A stretch of DNA of 64,000 nt from Arenimonas sp049195245 (GTDB lineage: Bacteria; Pseudomonadota; Gammaproteobacteria; Xanthomonadales; Xanthomonadaceae), in assembly GCF_049195245.1 (NCBI RefSeq), contig NZ_JBMIRR010000021.1, positions 1 through 64,000 on the forward strand, in the 5' to 3' direction. Below the pieces are notes generated by a model. That model had not been told where the DNA came from. It made no database searches and was given only the letters and a program-made list of their open reading frames with translations. Position numbers and translations under genes: made by a program. Positions 20,591-27,654 of the stretch are shown here, in pieces (the first letter of the stretch is position 1; the number at the start of each line of letters is the position of its first letter).

Positions 20591-20719
20591 ATGCCTTCCG
20601 CAAACGCCACCGCCGTGACCCAGGAGCCGACCCACAAGGTCCGGCTGCTCGTCGCGTCCGTGACGCTGCTCACCCTCGTCGTCGTCGTCCTTATTACCTC
20701 CCTCACAGGTGCGGGATAG
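20591..20719 (+). CDS. ilv operon leader peptide
   Basis: A 42-residue open frame ending at TAG 20717-20719, just before the attenuator hairpins. Its second half is loaded with regulatory codons: residues 26-35 read LLTLVVVVLI (20666-20695), with more Thr, Leu and Val around them. These are the end products, or for Thr the precursor, of the pathway encoded downstream. In ribosome-mediated attenuation, shortage of a charged Leu/Val/Ile tRNA stalls the ribosome here. Spacing fits: a ribosome stalled at codons 33-35 leaves 20708-20715 free, while one at the stop codon covers it. No ribosome-binding site is visible. A role as a protein is not expected. Confidence 0.85.
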   Translation: MPSANATAVTQEPTHKVRLLVASVTLLTLVVVVLITSLTGAG

Positions 20720-20792
20720 ACGAGCGCGACTAGGTAAAACAGCCCTCGAAACTAGAACCCCGCACCGGAAACGGCGCGGGGTTCTTCGTTTT
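20708..20792 (+). promoter_or_regulatory. Transcription attenuator of the ilv-leu operon
   Basis: Two mutually exclusive structures share one strand. Antiterminator: 20708-20715 (GGTGCGGG) is perfectly complementary to 20759-20766. Terminator: 20754-20763 pairs with 20776-20785 (10 bp), extended by 20765-20767 with 20772-20774 across one A/C mismatch and closed by a GAAA loop, followed by a T-rich tail (TTCGTTTT). The antiterminator's left strand lies in the last codons of the leader peptide, so finishing translation masks it and lets the terminator form, while stalling upstream frees it. This is the classic ilv/leu logic with branched-chain codons in the right place. Confidence 0.9.
20755..20792 (+). 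terminator. Attenuator terminator hairpin
   Basis: GC-rich stem closed by a GAAA tetraloop (20768-20771), with TTCGTTTT after it. It lies 33 bases before the ilvD start and is the regulated terminator of the operon. Confidence 0.9.
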
Positions 20793-20825
20793 GGGGCCTT
20801 CTGCAAACCAGACGGACCCACCCCA

Positions 20826-22562
20826 GTGCAAAGCGACGCGATCAAGACCGGCCCCTCCCGCGCCCCCGCCCGCGCCATGCTGCGCGCGACGGGGCTGGAC
20901 GATGCGGCCATCGCCAGGCCGTTGATCGCGGTGGTGCACACGTGGTCGGACGTTTCGCCGTGCAACCTCACGCTGCGCGACCTGGCCCAGCACGCACGCG
21001 CCGGCATCCTGGCCGCGGGCGGCACCCCAATCGAGTTCAACACCATCGCCATCACCGATGGCATCGCGATGGGCAGCAGCGGCATGCGCGCCTCGCTGGC
21101 TTCGCGCGAGGTGATCGCCGACTCCATCGAGCTGGCCGTGAGCGGCCACTGCCTGGACGGCGTGGTGGTGCTGGTGGGCTGCGACAAGACCATTCCCGCG
21201 GCGGCCATGGCGCTGGCGCGGCTGGACCTGCCCAGCGCCGTGCTCTACGGCGGCACGATCATGCCGGGCCAGTGCCGCGGAAAGAAACTGACCGTGCAGG
21301 ACGTGTTCGAGGCCGTGGGCGCGCACGCCGCGGGCACGCTCGACGACGCCGGACTGGCCGAAGTGGAGCGCGCGGCCTGCCCGGGCGCGGGCGCCTGCGG
21401 CGGCCAGTTCACGGCCAACACGATGGCGATGGTGCTGACCTTCCTGGGCCTGTCGCCGATGCGCCTGAACGACATCCCGGCCCTGCACGGCGACAAGGGC
21501 GCGGCGGCGTTCGCCTGCGGCCAGCTGGTGATGCAGCGGCTGCGCGCGCAGGGGCCCACGCCGTCGCAGATCCTCACGCGCGACGCCTTCCGCAATGCGG
21601 CGCGCGCGGTCTCGGCCACGGCCGGATCCACCAACGCGGCGCTGCACCTGCTGGCGATCGCGCACGAGGCCGGCGTGGCCTTCACCCTGGAAGACTTCGA
21701 GGACGCGGCGCGCACGCCGGTGATCGCCGACCTCAAGCCGGGCGGTCGCTACACCGCCGCGGAGATGTTCGAAATGGGTGGCACCGCCCTGGTGGCCCAT
21801 GAACTGCGTGCGGCCGGCCTGTTGCTGGATGGGGCGACAGTGACCGGCCGCACGCTGTTCGAAGAGCTCGATGCGGTGCCGGCGACGACGGCGGCGCAGG
21901 ACTGCGTGTTTCCGGTGTCCGCGCCGATCAAGCCGCGCGGCGGCTATTCCATCGTGTACGGCGACCTGGCGCCCGAAGGCGCGATCGTGAAGCTGGCCGG
22001 CCACGGCCGCGATCATTTCGAGGGGCCGGCGCGCGTGTTCGATTCCGAGGATGCGGCCTTCGCCGCCGTGCAGGCACGACGCATCCACGCCGGTGACGTG
22101 GTGGTGATCCGCTTCGAAGGCCCCGCCGGCGGTCCCGGCATGCGCGAGATGCTGGCCGTCACCGCGGCGCTGGTCGGCCAGGGCCTGGGCAACGACATCG
22201 CGCTGGTCACCGACGGCCGATTCTCCGGCGCCACCCACGGCTTCATGGTCGGCCACGTGTCGCCGGAAGCGGCGCACGGCGGCCCGATCGCCCGCCTGCG
22301 CGACGGCGACCGCGTGCGCATCGACGTCGCCACCCGCCGCATCGACGTGCTGGCCGACCTGTCCACGCGCGATCCCGCGCGCATCGCCCCCCGCGTCACC
22401 GGCGGCGCCCTCGCCAAGTACGCCCTGCAAGTCGGCTCCGCCTCCACCGGCGCCGTCACCACCCCCACAACACTCCGGGGTCGGAGTGCGTTCAGCGAAT
22501 CCGCACCCGCGCCCCGGCATCAGCAACGTGAGGGCGTGGCGGATTCGCTGAACGCACTCTGA
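20826..22562 (+). CDS. ilvD: Dihydroxy-acid dehydratase IlvD
   Basis: Dehydrates the dihydroxy acids of the Ile/Val pathway, using an Fe-S cluster and Mg2+. The start is GTG at 20826, giving the standard N-terminus (SDAIKTGPSRAPARAMLRATG). No in-frame ATG fits, and upstream codons lie in the terminator. VGCDKT, CPGAGACGGQFTANTM, the C-terminal DGRFSG and VGHVSPEA are all present. The normal C-terminus ends near KYALQVGSASTGAVT, but here the frame runs on into a palindromic repeat (22,474-22,569) that supplies the last ~29 residues and the TGA. The length (578) is thus a little above what the family needs. First gene of the operon. Confidence 0.95.
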   Translation: MQSDAIKTGPSRAPARAMLRATGLDDAAIARPLIAVVHTWSDVSPCNLTLRDLAQHARAGILAAGGTPIEFNTIAITDGIAMGSSGMRASLASREVIADSIELAVSGHCLDGVVVLVGCDKTIPAAAMALARLDLPSAVLYGGTIMPGQCRGKKLTVQDVFEAVGAHAAGTLDDAGLAEVERAACPGAGACGGQFTANTMAMVLTFLGLSPMRLNDIPALHGDKGAAAFACGQLVMQRLRAQGPTPSQILTRDAFRNAARAVSATAGSTNAALHLLAIAHEAGVAFTLEDFEDAARTPVIADLKPGGRYTAAEMFEMGGTALVAHELRAAGLLLDGATVTGRTLFEELDAVPATTAAQDCVFPVSAPIKPRGGYSIVYGDLAPEGAIVKLAGHGRDHFEGPARVFDSEDAAFAAVQARRIHAGDVVVIRFEGPAGGPGMREMLAVTAALVGQGLGNDIALVTDGRFSGATHGFMVGHVSPEAAHGGPIARLRDGDRVRIDVATRRIDVLADLSTRDPARIAPRVTGGALAKYALQVGSASTGAVTTPTTLRGRSAFSESAPAPRHQQREGVADSLNAL

Positions 22563-22569
22563 CCCCGGA
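22474..22569. repeat. Palindromic element, copy 1
   Basis: Arms 22474-22504 and 22539-22569 are complementary over 30 of 31 bases, with a 34-base loop. The outer ends read TCCGGGGTCGGAGT and ACTCTGACCCCGGA. Copy 2 at 32,344-32,431 has the same outer ~15 bases but a different inner stem. The element lies at the ilvD/ilvC junction and contributes the ilvD stop codon (TGA inside CTCTGACCCC). No target-site duplication is evident. It resembles REP/RAYT-associated or MITE-type dispersed repeats; that class assignment is inference. Confidence 0.85.
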
Positions 22570-22603
22570 TTTCCAAACCCACCTACGCAAGGACATTGTT
22601 GCC

Positions 22604-23650
22604 ATGAGCCAGAACGCCTCCGCCCACGCCCAACCGCTCCGCCCCCGCGTCGCCGTCGTTGGTTACGGCAGCCAGGGGCGGGCGCATGCCCTGAACCTGC
22701 GGGAGTCGGGCTTCGACGTCACGGTCGGCCTGCGTCCGGGCGGCCCGACCGAAGCCAAGGCGCAGGCCGATGGCTTCACCGTCAAGACGCCGGCCGACGC
22801 GGTCGCAGGCGCGGAACTGGTGGCGGTGCTGACGCCCGACATGGTGCAGCCGCGGCTGTACCGAGAGTGCATCGAGCCCTACCTGGCGAAAGGCGCCTGC
22901 CTGCTGTTCGCGCACGGCTTCAACGTGCACTACGGCCAGATCGCGCCGCGCGCCGACCTCGATGTCGTGCTGGTTGCGCCGAAGGGCCCGGGCGCGCTGG
23001 TCCGCCGCGAGTACGAGATCGGCCGCGGCGTGCCCTGCGTCTACGCGGTGCAGCAGGACACCAGCGGCCGCGCCGAACAGTTGGCCCTGGCGTATGCAGC
23101 CGGCCTCGGCGGCGCCCGCGCCAACGTGATCAAGACCACGTTCAAGGAAGAAACCGAGACCGACCTGTTCGGCGAGCAGGCGGTGCTGTGCGGCGGCGCC
23201 ACCAAACTGGTGCAGGCCGGCTGGGAAACCCTGGTCGAGGCCGGCTACCAGCCCGAGGTCGCCTACTACGAGTGCCTGCACGAACTGAAGCTGATCGTGG
23301 ACCTGCTGTACGAGGGCGGCATCACCCGCATGCACGAGTTCATCAGCGAAACCGCGCAGTACGGCGACCTCACCCGCGGCCCCTACATCATCGACGCGCA
23401 CGCCCGCGCGCAGATGAAGAAGATCCTGACCGAAATCCAGGACGGCACCTTCGCGCGCCAGTGGATCGCGGAGTACGCGGCCGGCAACGCCAACTACAAG
23501 GCCCTCAGGCAGGCCGACCTGGAGCATCCGATCGAAGCCACCGGCCGCAAGCTGCGCGCCGCGATGAGCTGGATCGGCGCCGACGGCAACGTCACCCCTG
23601 CCCCGCGCCCGGCCACGCCCGCGGCCAAACCCGAGGCGGCCGCCGCATGA
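22604..23650 (+). CDS. ilvC: Ketol-acid reductoisomerase IlvC
   Basis: NADPH-dependent isomeroreductase making the dihydroxy acids of the Ile/Val pathway. It is 348 residues, the short class I type with one C-terminal knotted domain. The Rossmann motif VVGYGSQGRAHALNLRESG, APKGPGALVRREY, KEETETDLFGEQAVLCGG (metal-binding Asp/Glu) and CLHELKLIVDLLYEGG are intact. A ribosome site AAGGA (22589-22593) precedes the start. The C-terminal tail (APRPATPAAKPEAAAA) is Ala/Pro-rich and lies beyond the conserved fold. Its stop overlaps the ilvG start (ATGA). The palindromic element lies 34 bases upstream. Confidence 0.96.
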   Translation: MSQNASAHAQPLRPRVAVVGYGSQGRAHALNLRESGFDVTVGLRPGGPTEAKAQADGFTVKTPADAVAGAELVAVLTPDMVQPRLYRECIEPYLAKGACLLFAHGFNVHYGQIAPRADLDVVLVAPKGPGALVRREYEIGRGVPCVYAVQQDTSGRAEQLALAYAAGLGGARANVIKTTFKEETETDLFGEQAVLCGGATKLVQAGWETLVEAGYQPEVAYYECLHELKLIVDLLYEGGITRMHEFISETAQYGDLTRGPYIIDAHARAQMKKILTEIQDGTFARQWIAEYAAGNANYKALRQADLEHPIEATGRKLRAAMSWIGADGNVTPAPRPATPAAKPEAAAA

Positions 23651-25365
23651 ACGCCCGACAAAACGGCGCGCAACTGCTTGCGCGCGCACTCGAGGCCGAG
23701 GGTGTGGACCTGCTGTTCGGCTACCCCGGCGGCGCGATCATGCCCTTCTATGACGCGCTGACGGGCTCGAAGCTCAAGCACATCCTGGTCCGCCACGAAC
23801 AGGGCGCCGCGCTGGCCGCCAATGGCTACGCCCGCGCCAGCGGCCGGGTCGGCGTGTGCATCGCGACCTCCGGCCCCGGCGCCTCCAACCTGGTCACCGG
23901 CATTGCCGACGCGTTCCTGGATTCCGCGCCGATGGTGGTGATCACCGGTCAGGTGAGCACCGCGCTGATGGGCACCGACGCCTTCCAGGAACTGGACGTG
24001 TTCGGCATGACCCTGCCGATCGTGAAGCACAGCTTCCTGCTGCGCTCGGTGGACGACCTGCCGCAGGTGGTGCACGAAGCCTTCCGCATCGCCCGCGAAG
24101 GCCGCCCCGGCCCGGTGCTGATCGACCTGCCCAAGGACGTGCAGCTGGCGGACGCCACGCACCTGGCTCCTTTCGTCCCCGCGGCGGCGGCGCCTCCCCC
24201 GCCGCCGTCGCGTGTGGACATTGCCCAGGCCATCGCCGCCATCGAGGCCGCCGAGCGGCCGGTGGTGTACGGCGGCGGCGGCATCGCGCTGGCCGACGCC
24301 GTCAACGACTTCCGCGGCTTCGTCGAGTCCAGCGGCATGCCCGCCGTGCTGACGCTGCGCGGCCTGGGCGCCCTGCCGACCAACCACCCGCAGCTGCTGG
24401 GCATGCTGGGCATGCACGGCTGCCGCGCCGCGAACATCGCGGTGCAGGAAGCCGACCTGCTGATCTGCATCGGGGCCCGCTTCGACGACCGCGCCACCGG
24501 CAAGCTGGCCGAGTTCGCGCCGCGCGCACGCATCGTGCACCTGGACGCCGACCGCCGCGAGATCAGCAAGCTGCGCCATGCCGACGTCGGCGTGCCCGGC
24601 AACGTGGCCACCGCGCTCAAGGCGCTGACCGGCGTGCAGCCCGACTGCGCCGACTGGTTCGCCCACTGCATCGAACAGCGCGAGAAGCACGCCGCCCGCT
24701 ACGACGCCCCGGGCCGCGACGTCTACGCGCCGGCCCTGCTGCGCCGGCTGTCGGAGATCGCACCGCGCGACGCGATCGTGGCCTGCGACGTCGGCCAGCA
24801 CCAGATGTGGGTGGCCCAGCACTGGAAGTTCAGCCATCCGCGCAACCACCTGACCAGCGGCGCGCTGGGAACCATGGGCTTCGGCCTGCCGGCGGCAATC
24901 GGCGCGCAATTCGCCTGCCCCCACCGCACGGTGGTGCTGGTCAGCGGCGACGGCAGCTTCATGATGAACCTGCAGGAGCTGGCCACCGTGGCCCGCTGCC
25001 GCCTGCCGATCAAGATGGTGCTGCTCGACAACCAGGCCCTGGGCATGGTGCGCCAGTGGCAGGAGCTGTTCTTCGACAAGAACTACAGCGAGGTGGACCT
25101 GAGCGACAACCCGGACTTCGCGGCGCTGGCCCGCGTGTTCGGCATCCCGGCGCTGCACCTGGACAAGCGCGAGGACGTCGAGGACGCGCTGCACGCGCTG
25201 ATGGCGACGCCGGGCCCGGCCTTCCTGCACGTGGCCATCGATGCGCGCAGCAACGTCTGGCCGCTGGTGCCGCCCAACCACAGCAACGCCACCATGCTCG
25301 ATGCCGCCGAGCCCGCCGACGCGGCCGCGCCAGCGACGGAGCGCGCCGATGCGGTACCGGCTTGA
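23647..25365 (+). CDS. ilvG: Acetolactate synthase large subunit IlvG
   Basis: ThDP-dependent catalytic subunit that condenses pyruvate with pyruvate or 2-oxobutyrate. It is 572 residues, full length. The catalytic glutamate is Glu51 (RHEQGAALAANGYARASG). The FAD/middle domain follows, and the ThDP motif GDGSFMMNLQELAT lies near residues 436-450. GMVRQWQELFF matches the biosynthetic AHAS pattern rather than the catabolic ALS. The gene overlaps ilvC by four bases and ilvM by 17, so the subunits are likely made in step. It is named ilvG because of its IlvM-type partner. Confidence 0.95.
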   Translation: MNARQNGAQLLARALEAEGVDLLFGYPGGAIMPFYDALTGSKLKHILVRHEQGAALAANGYARASGRVGVCIATSGPGASNLVTGIADAFLDSAPMVVITGQVSTALMGTDAFQELDVFGMTLPIVKHSFLLRSVDDLPQVVHEAFRIAREGRPGPVLIDLPKDVQLADATHLAPFVPAAAAPPPPPSRVDIAQAIAAIEAAERPVVYGGGGIALADAVNDFRGFVESSGMPAVLTLRGLGALPTNHPQLLGMLGMHGCRAANIAVQEADLLICIGARFDDRATGKLAEFAPRARIVHLDADRREISKLRHADVGVPGNVATALKALTGVQPDCADWFAHCIEQREKHAARYDAPGRDVYAPALLRRLSEIAPRDAIVACDVGQHQMWVAQHWKFSHPRNHLTSGALGTMGFGLPAAIGAQFACPHRTVVLVSGDGSFMMNLQELATVARCRLPIKMVLLDNQALGMVRQWQELFFDKNYSEVDLSDNPDFAALARVFGIPALHLDKREDVEDALHALMATPGPAFLHVAIDARSNVWPLVPPNHSNATMLDAAEPADAAAPATERADAVPA

Positions 25366-25585
25366 CCTGGTGCTGCGCCCGGCCGAAGGCGCGCTGCTGC
25401 GCGTGCTGGGCACCGCCGAGCGCCGCGGCTTCACGCCGCTGGCCATCGCCGGTGAACAGCCGCCCGACGGCGGCGACTGGACGCTGCAGGTGACCGTGCG
25501 CGGCCAGCGTGCGCCCGAATCCCTGCAGCGCCAGATCGAACAGCTGCACGACTGCCTTTCCGTGGAGATCGCCCCATGTCCCTGA
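25349..25585 (+). CDS. ilvM: Acetolactate synthase small subunit IlvM (ACT domain)
   Basis: A 78-residue single ACT domain, the size of IlvM rather than the ~160-residue IlvH/IlvN. It starts RYRLDLVLRPAEGALLRVLGTAERRGFTPLAI, the ACT fold opening, and ends in the second ACT strand (LHDCLSVEI). It stabilises and activates the large subunit. IlvM-type subunits give a valine-insensitive enzyme in enterobacteria; whether that holds here is inference. The start lies inside ilvG (17-base overlap) and the end overlaps ilvE by ten bases. Confidence 0.9.
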   Translation: MRYRLDLVLRPAEGALLRVLGTAERRGFTPLAIAGEQPPDGGDWTLQVTVRGQRAPESLQRQIEQLHDCLSVEIAPCP

Positions 25586-26436
25586 ACCTCTGGTTCGACG
25601 GCCGCATCGGCCCGCAGGACCAACTGGCCGCCCCGCTCACCACGCATGCCATGCACTACGGCACGGCGGTATTCGAAGGCATCCGCAGCTACGCCACACC
25701 GGATGGCGCGGCGGTGTTCCGCCTGCCCGAGCACCTGGAGCGCATGCGCAAGGGCGCCGAAGCCTTCGGCGCCGCGTTCGACACCAACGAAGCCACCGCG
25801 GCGGTGATCGCCGTCCTGCGCTCCAACCACCACCGGGATGCCTACGTGCGGCCGCTGCTGTGGTACGGCACCGGCTCGCTGGGCCTGGACGTGGCGCCGC
25901 TGAGCCGGCACCTGATGGTGGCGTCCATGCCGTGGGCGCCGCACCTGGGCGACAAGCCGGTGCGCCTGACGGTCTCGCCCTTCCGCCGCAACCGCGCCGA
26001 GGCGATGCCGCCGCTCAAGCTCAGCGGGGCCTACGTCAATTCGATCCTGGCCAAGCGCGAGGCCGGCAGCCGCGGCTACGACGATGCGCTGTTCATCGAC
26101 GACGCCGGCTTCGTAGTCGAGTGCAGCGGCGTCAACGTGTTCCTGGTCAAGGACGGAAACGTGGTCGCGGTGGACCATCCCGACGCGCTGCCGGGCATCA
26201 CGCGCGACACGGTGGTGTCGCTGGCGAACGCCACGTCGCGCCCGGTCACGCTGGAGGAACTGCTGGAGGCGGACGAGGTTTTCGTCACCGGCACCTCGGC
26301 GGAACTGCTGCCGGTGGCCGCGCTGGATCGCCGCACCTACGGCGCCTCGCCGGTCGCCAACGAGCTGCGCACCCGCTACCTGCGCATCGTGCGCGGCGGC
26401 TCGCCCGCGCACGCGCACTGGCTGACGACGGTATGA
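25576..26436 (+). CDS. ilvE: Branched-chain amino acid aminotransferase IlvE
   Basis: Fold-type IV PLP transaminase for the last step of Ile, Val and Leu synthesis. It is 286 residues. HYGTAVFEGIRSY near the N-terminus, the PLP lysine in PPLKLSGAYVNSILAK, GYDDALFIDDAGFVVECSGVNVFLVK and the closing EVFVTGTSAELLPV match BCAT. A D-amino-acid or aminodeoxychorismate-lyase role is less likely given the operon. The start overlaps ilvM and the stop reads ATGA, opening a small frame that leads to ilvA. Having ilvE between ilvM and ilvA keeps the E. coli ilvGMEDA-like order although ilvD is moved to the front. Confidence 0.93.
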   Translation: MSLNLWFDGRIGPQDQLAAPLTTHAMHYGTAVFEGIRSYATPDGAAVFRLPEHLERMRKGAEAFGAAFDTNEATAAVIAVLRSNHHRDAYVRPLLWYGTGSLGLDVAPLSRHLMVASMPWAPHLGDKPVRLTVSPFRRNRAEAMPPLKLSGAYVNSILAKREAGSRGYDDALFIDDAGFVVECSGVNVFLVKDGNVVAVDHPDALPGITRDTVVSLANATSRPVTLEELLEADEVFVTGTSAELLPVAALDRRTYGASPVANELRTRYLRIVRGGSPAHAHWLTTV

Positions 26437-26573
26437 GCGCCGCCGTCGCCCAGCGCACGCACCCGCGCGCAATCACGCCGCACCGCGCGGGCTTCATCGC
26501 CGACGCCGCCCGCCGTGAACCGGTGGCCGGCCGGAGGTCGCTTCTTCCTGGATGCCATCGGGTCCGTGACTGA
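26433..26573 (+). CDS. Possible 46-residue coupling ORF between ilvE and ilvA
   Basis: This frame opens at the ATGA overlap with ilvE and closes at TGA 26571-26573, eight bases past the first base of the preferred ilvA start (GTGACTGA). It would fill the only gap in an otherwise overlapping operon and could pass ribosomes from ilvE to ilvA, which has no good ribosome-binding site. The Arg/Ala-rich peptide matches nothing I know. It may be chance. Confidence 0.25.
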   Translation: MSAAVAQRTHPRAITPHRAGFIADAARREPVAGRRSLLPGCHRVRD

Positions 26574-27654
26574 TCGCGCGCCGCCGCCGGAGGACGACGT
26601 CGGCGTCGCCGACGTGCTGGCGGCGCACGCCCGCCTGCGCCGCTACCTGCCCGCGACGCCGCTGCACTACGCCGAACGCTTCGGCACCTGGCTCAAGCTC
26701 GAGAACCTGCAGCGCACCGGCTCGTACAAGGTGCGCGGCGCACTGAACGCGCTGCTGGTGGCGCGCGAGCGCGGCGACCGCCGGCCGGTGATCGCCGCCT
26801 CGGCCGGCAACCACGCGCAGGGCCTGGCCTGGGCCGCGCACCGGCTGGGCATGCAGGCCATCACCGTGATGCCGGTCGGTGCGCCGGAAACCAAGGTCGC
26901 CGGTGTCGCGCACTGGGGCGCCACGGTGCGCATGCATGGCGCCAGCTTCGACGAGGCCCGCGCCTTCGCGCTGGACCTGGCGTCCCAGCATGGCTACCGC
27001 TTCCTGTCCGCGTTCGACGATCCCGACGTCATCGCGGGCCAGGGCACTGTGGGCCTGGAGCTGGCCGCGCACGCGCCCGACGTGGTGATCGTGCCGATCG
27101 GCGGGGGCGGCCTGGCCGCGGGCGTCGCCCTGGCGCTGAAGTCGCAGGGCGTGCGCATCGTCGGCGCCCAGCCTGAAGGCGTGGACGCGATGGCCCGCGT
27201 GCTGCGCGGCGACCACAGCGCGCCCGTGCCCGGCGCCACCCTGGCCGACGGCGTGCGCGTGCGGCACCCGGGCCAGATCACGCGCCGGCTGCTGGCCGGC
27301 CTGCTGGACGACCTGGTGATCGTGCGCGAGGCCGAGCTGCGCGAAACCCTGGTGCGGCTGGCGCTGGAAGAACACGTGATCGCCGAAGGCGCCGGCGCCC
27401 TGGCCCTCGCCGCCGGCCGCCGCGTGGCCGGAAAGAACAAGTGCGCGGTCGTATCGGGCGGAAACATAGACGCCACCGTGCTGGCCGGCCTGCTGTCCGA
27501 CGTGCGCCCGCGCGCGCCCCGCAAGCCGCGACGGCGGCAGGAGCCCCGGCCGCTGACCAGCGCCGCGGTGCCGCTACGACGGCTTGCTCTGGCAACCCCG
27601 CACTCCACCGCCGCAAGCGCCGCACCCGTACTGGAACAGGAGTTGAGCCCGTGA
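26566..27654 (+). CDS. ilvA: Threonine dehydratase, catalytic-domain-only type
   Basis: PLP enzyme deaminating threonine to 2-oxobutyrate for isoleucine synthesis. The chosen start, GTG at 26566, gives 362 residues; GTG at 26515 would add 17. The PLP lysine is in KLENLQRTGSYKVRGA, the SAGNHAQG loop binds the substrate carboxylate, and GGGGLAAG binds PLP phosphate. The conserved fold ends near VSGGNIDATVLAGLL. Some 45 low-complexity Arg/Pro/Ala residues follow, with no ACT-like regulatory domains. It therefore resembles TdcB in build, and the usual isoleucine feedback site is missing. Control may rest on the attenuator instead. It overlaps leuA by four bases (GTGA). Confidence 0.9.
   Translation: MTDRAPPPEDDVGVADVLAAHARLRRYLPATPLHYAERFGTWLKLENLQRTGSYKVRGALNALLVARERGDRRPVIAASAGNHAQGLAWAAHRLGMQAITVMPVGAPETKVAGVAHWGATVRMHGASFDEARAFALDLASQHGYRFLSAFDDPDVIAGQGTVGLELAAHAPDVVIVPIGGGGLAAGVALALKSQGVRIVGAQPEGVDAMARVLRGDHSAPVPGATLADGVRVRHPGQITRRLLAGLLDDLVIVREAELRETLVRLALEEHVIAEGAGALALAAGRRVAGKNKCAVVSGGNIDATVLAGLLSDVRPRAPRKPRRRQEPRPLTSAAVPLRRLALATPHSTAASAAPVLEQELSP

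Noticed and set aside
20551..20733. 60-codon GTG-started frame overlapping the ilv leader in another frame
   Set aside because: It starts inside the -35 box, is Arg/Pro-rich, and lacks the regulatory codon block that the 20591 frame has directly before the attenuator.
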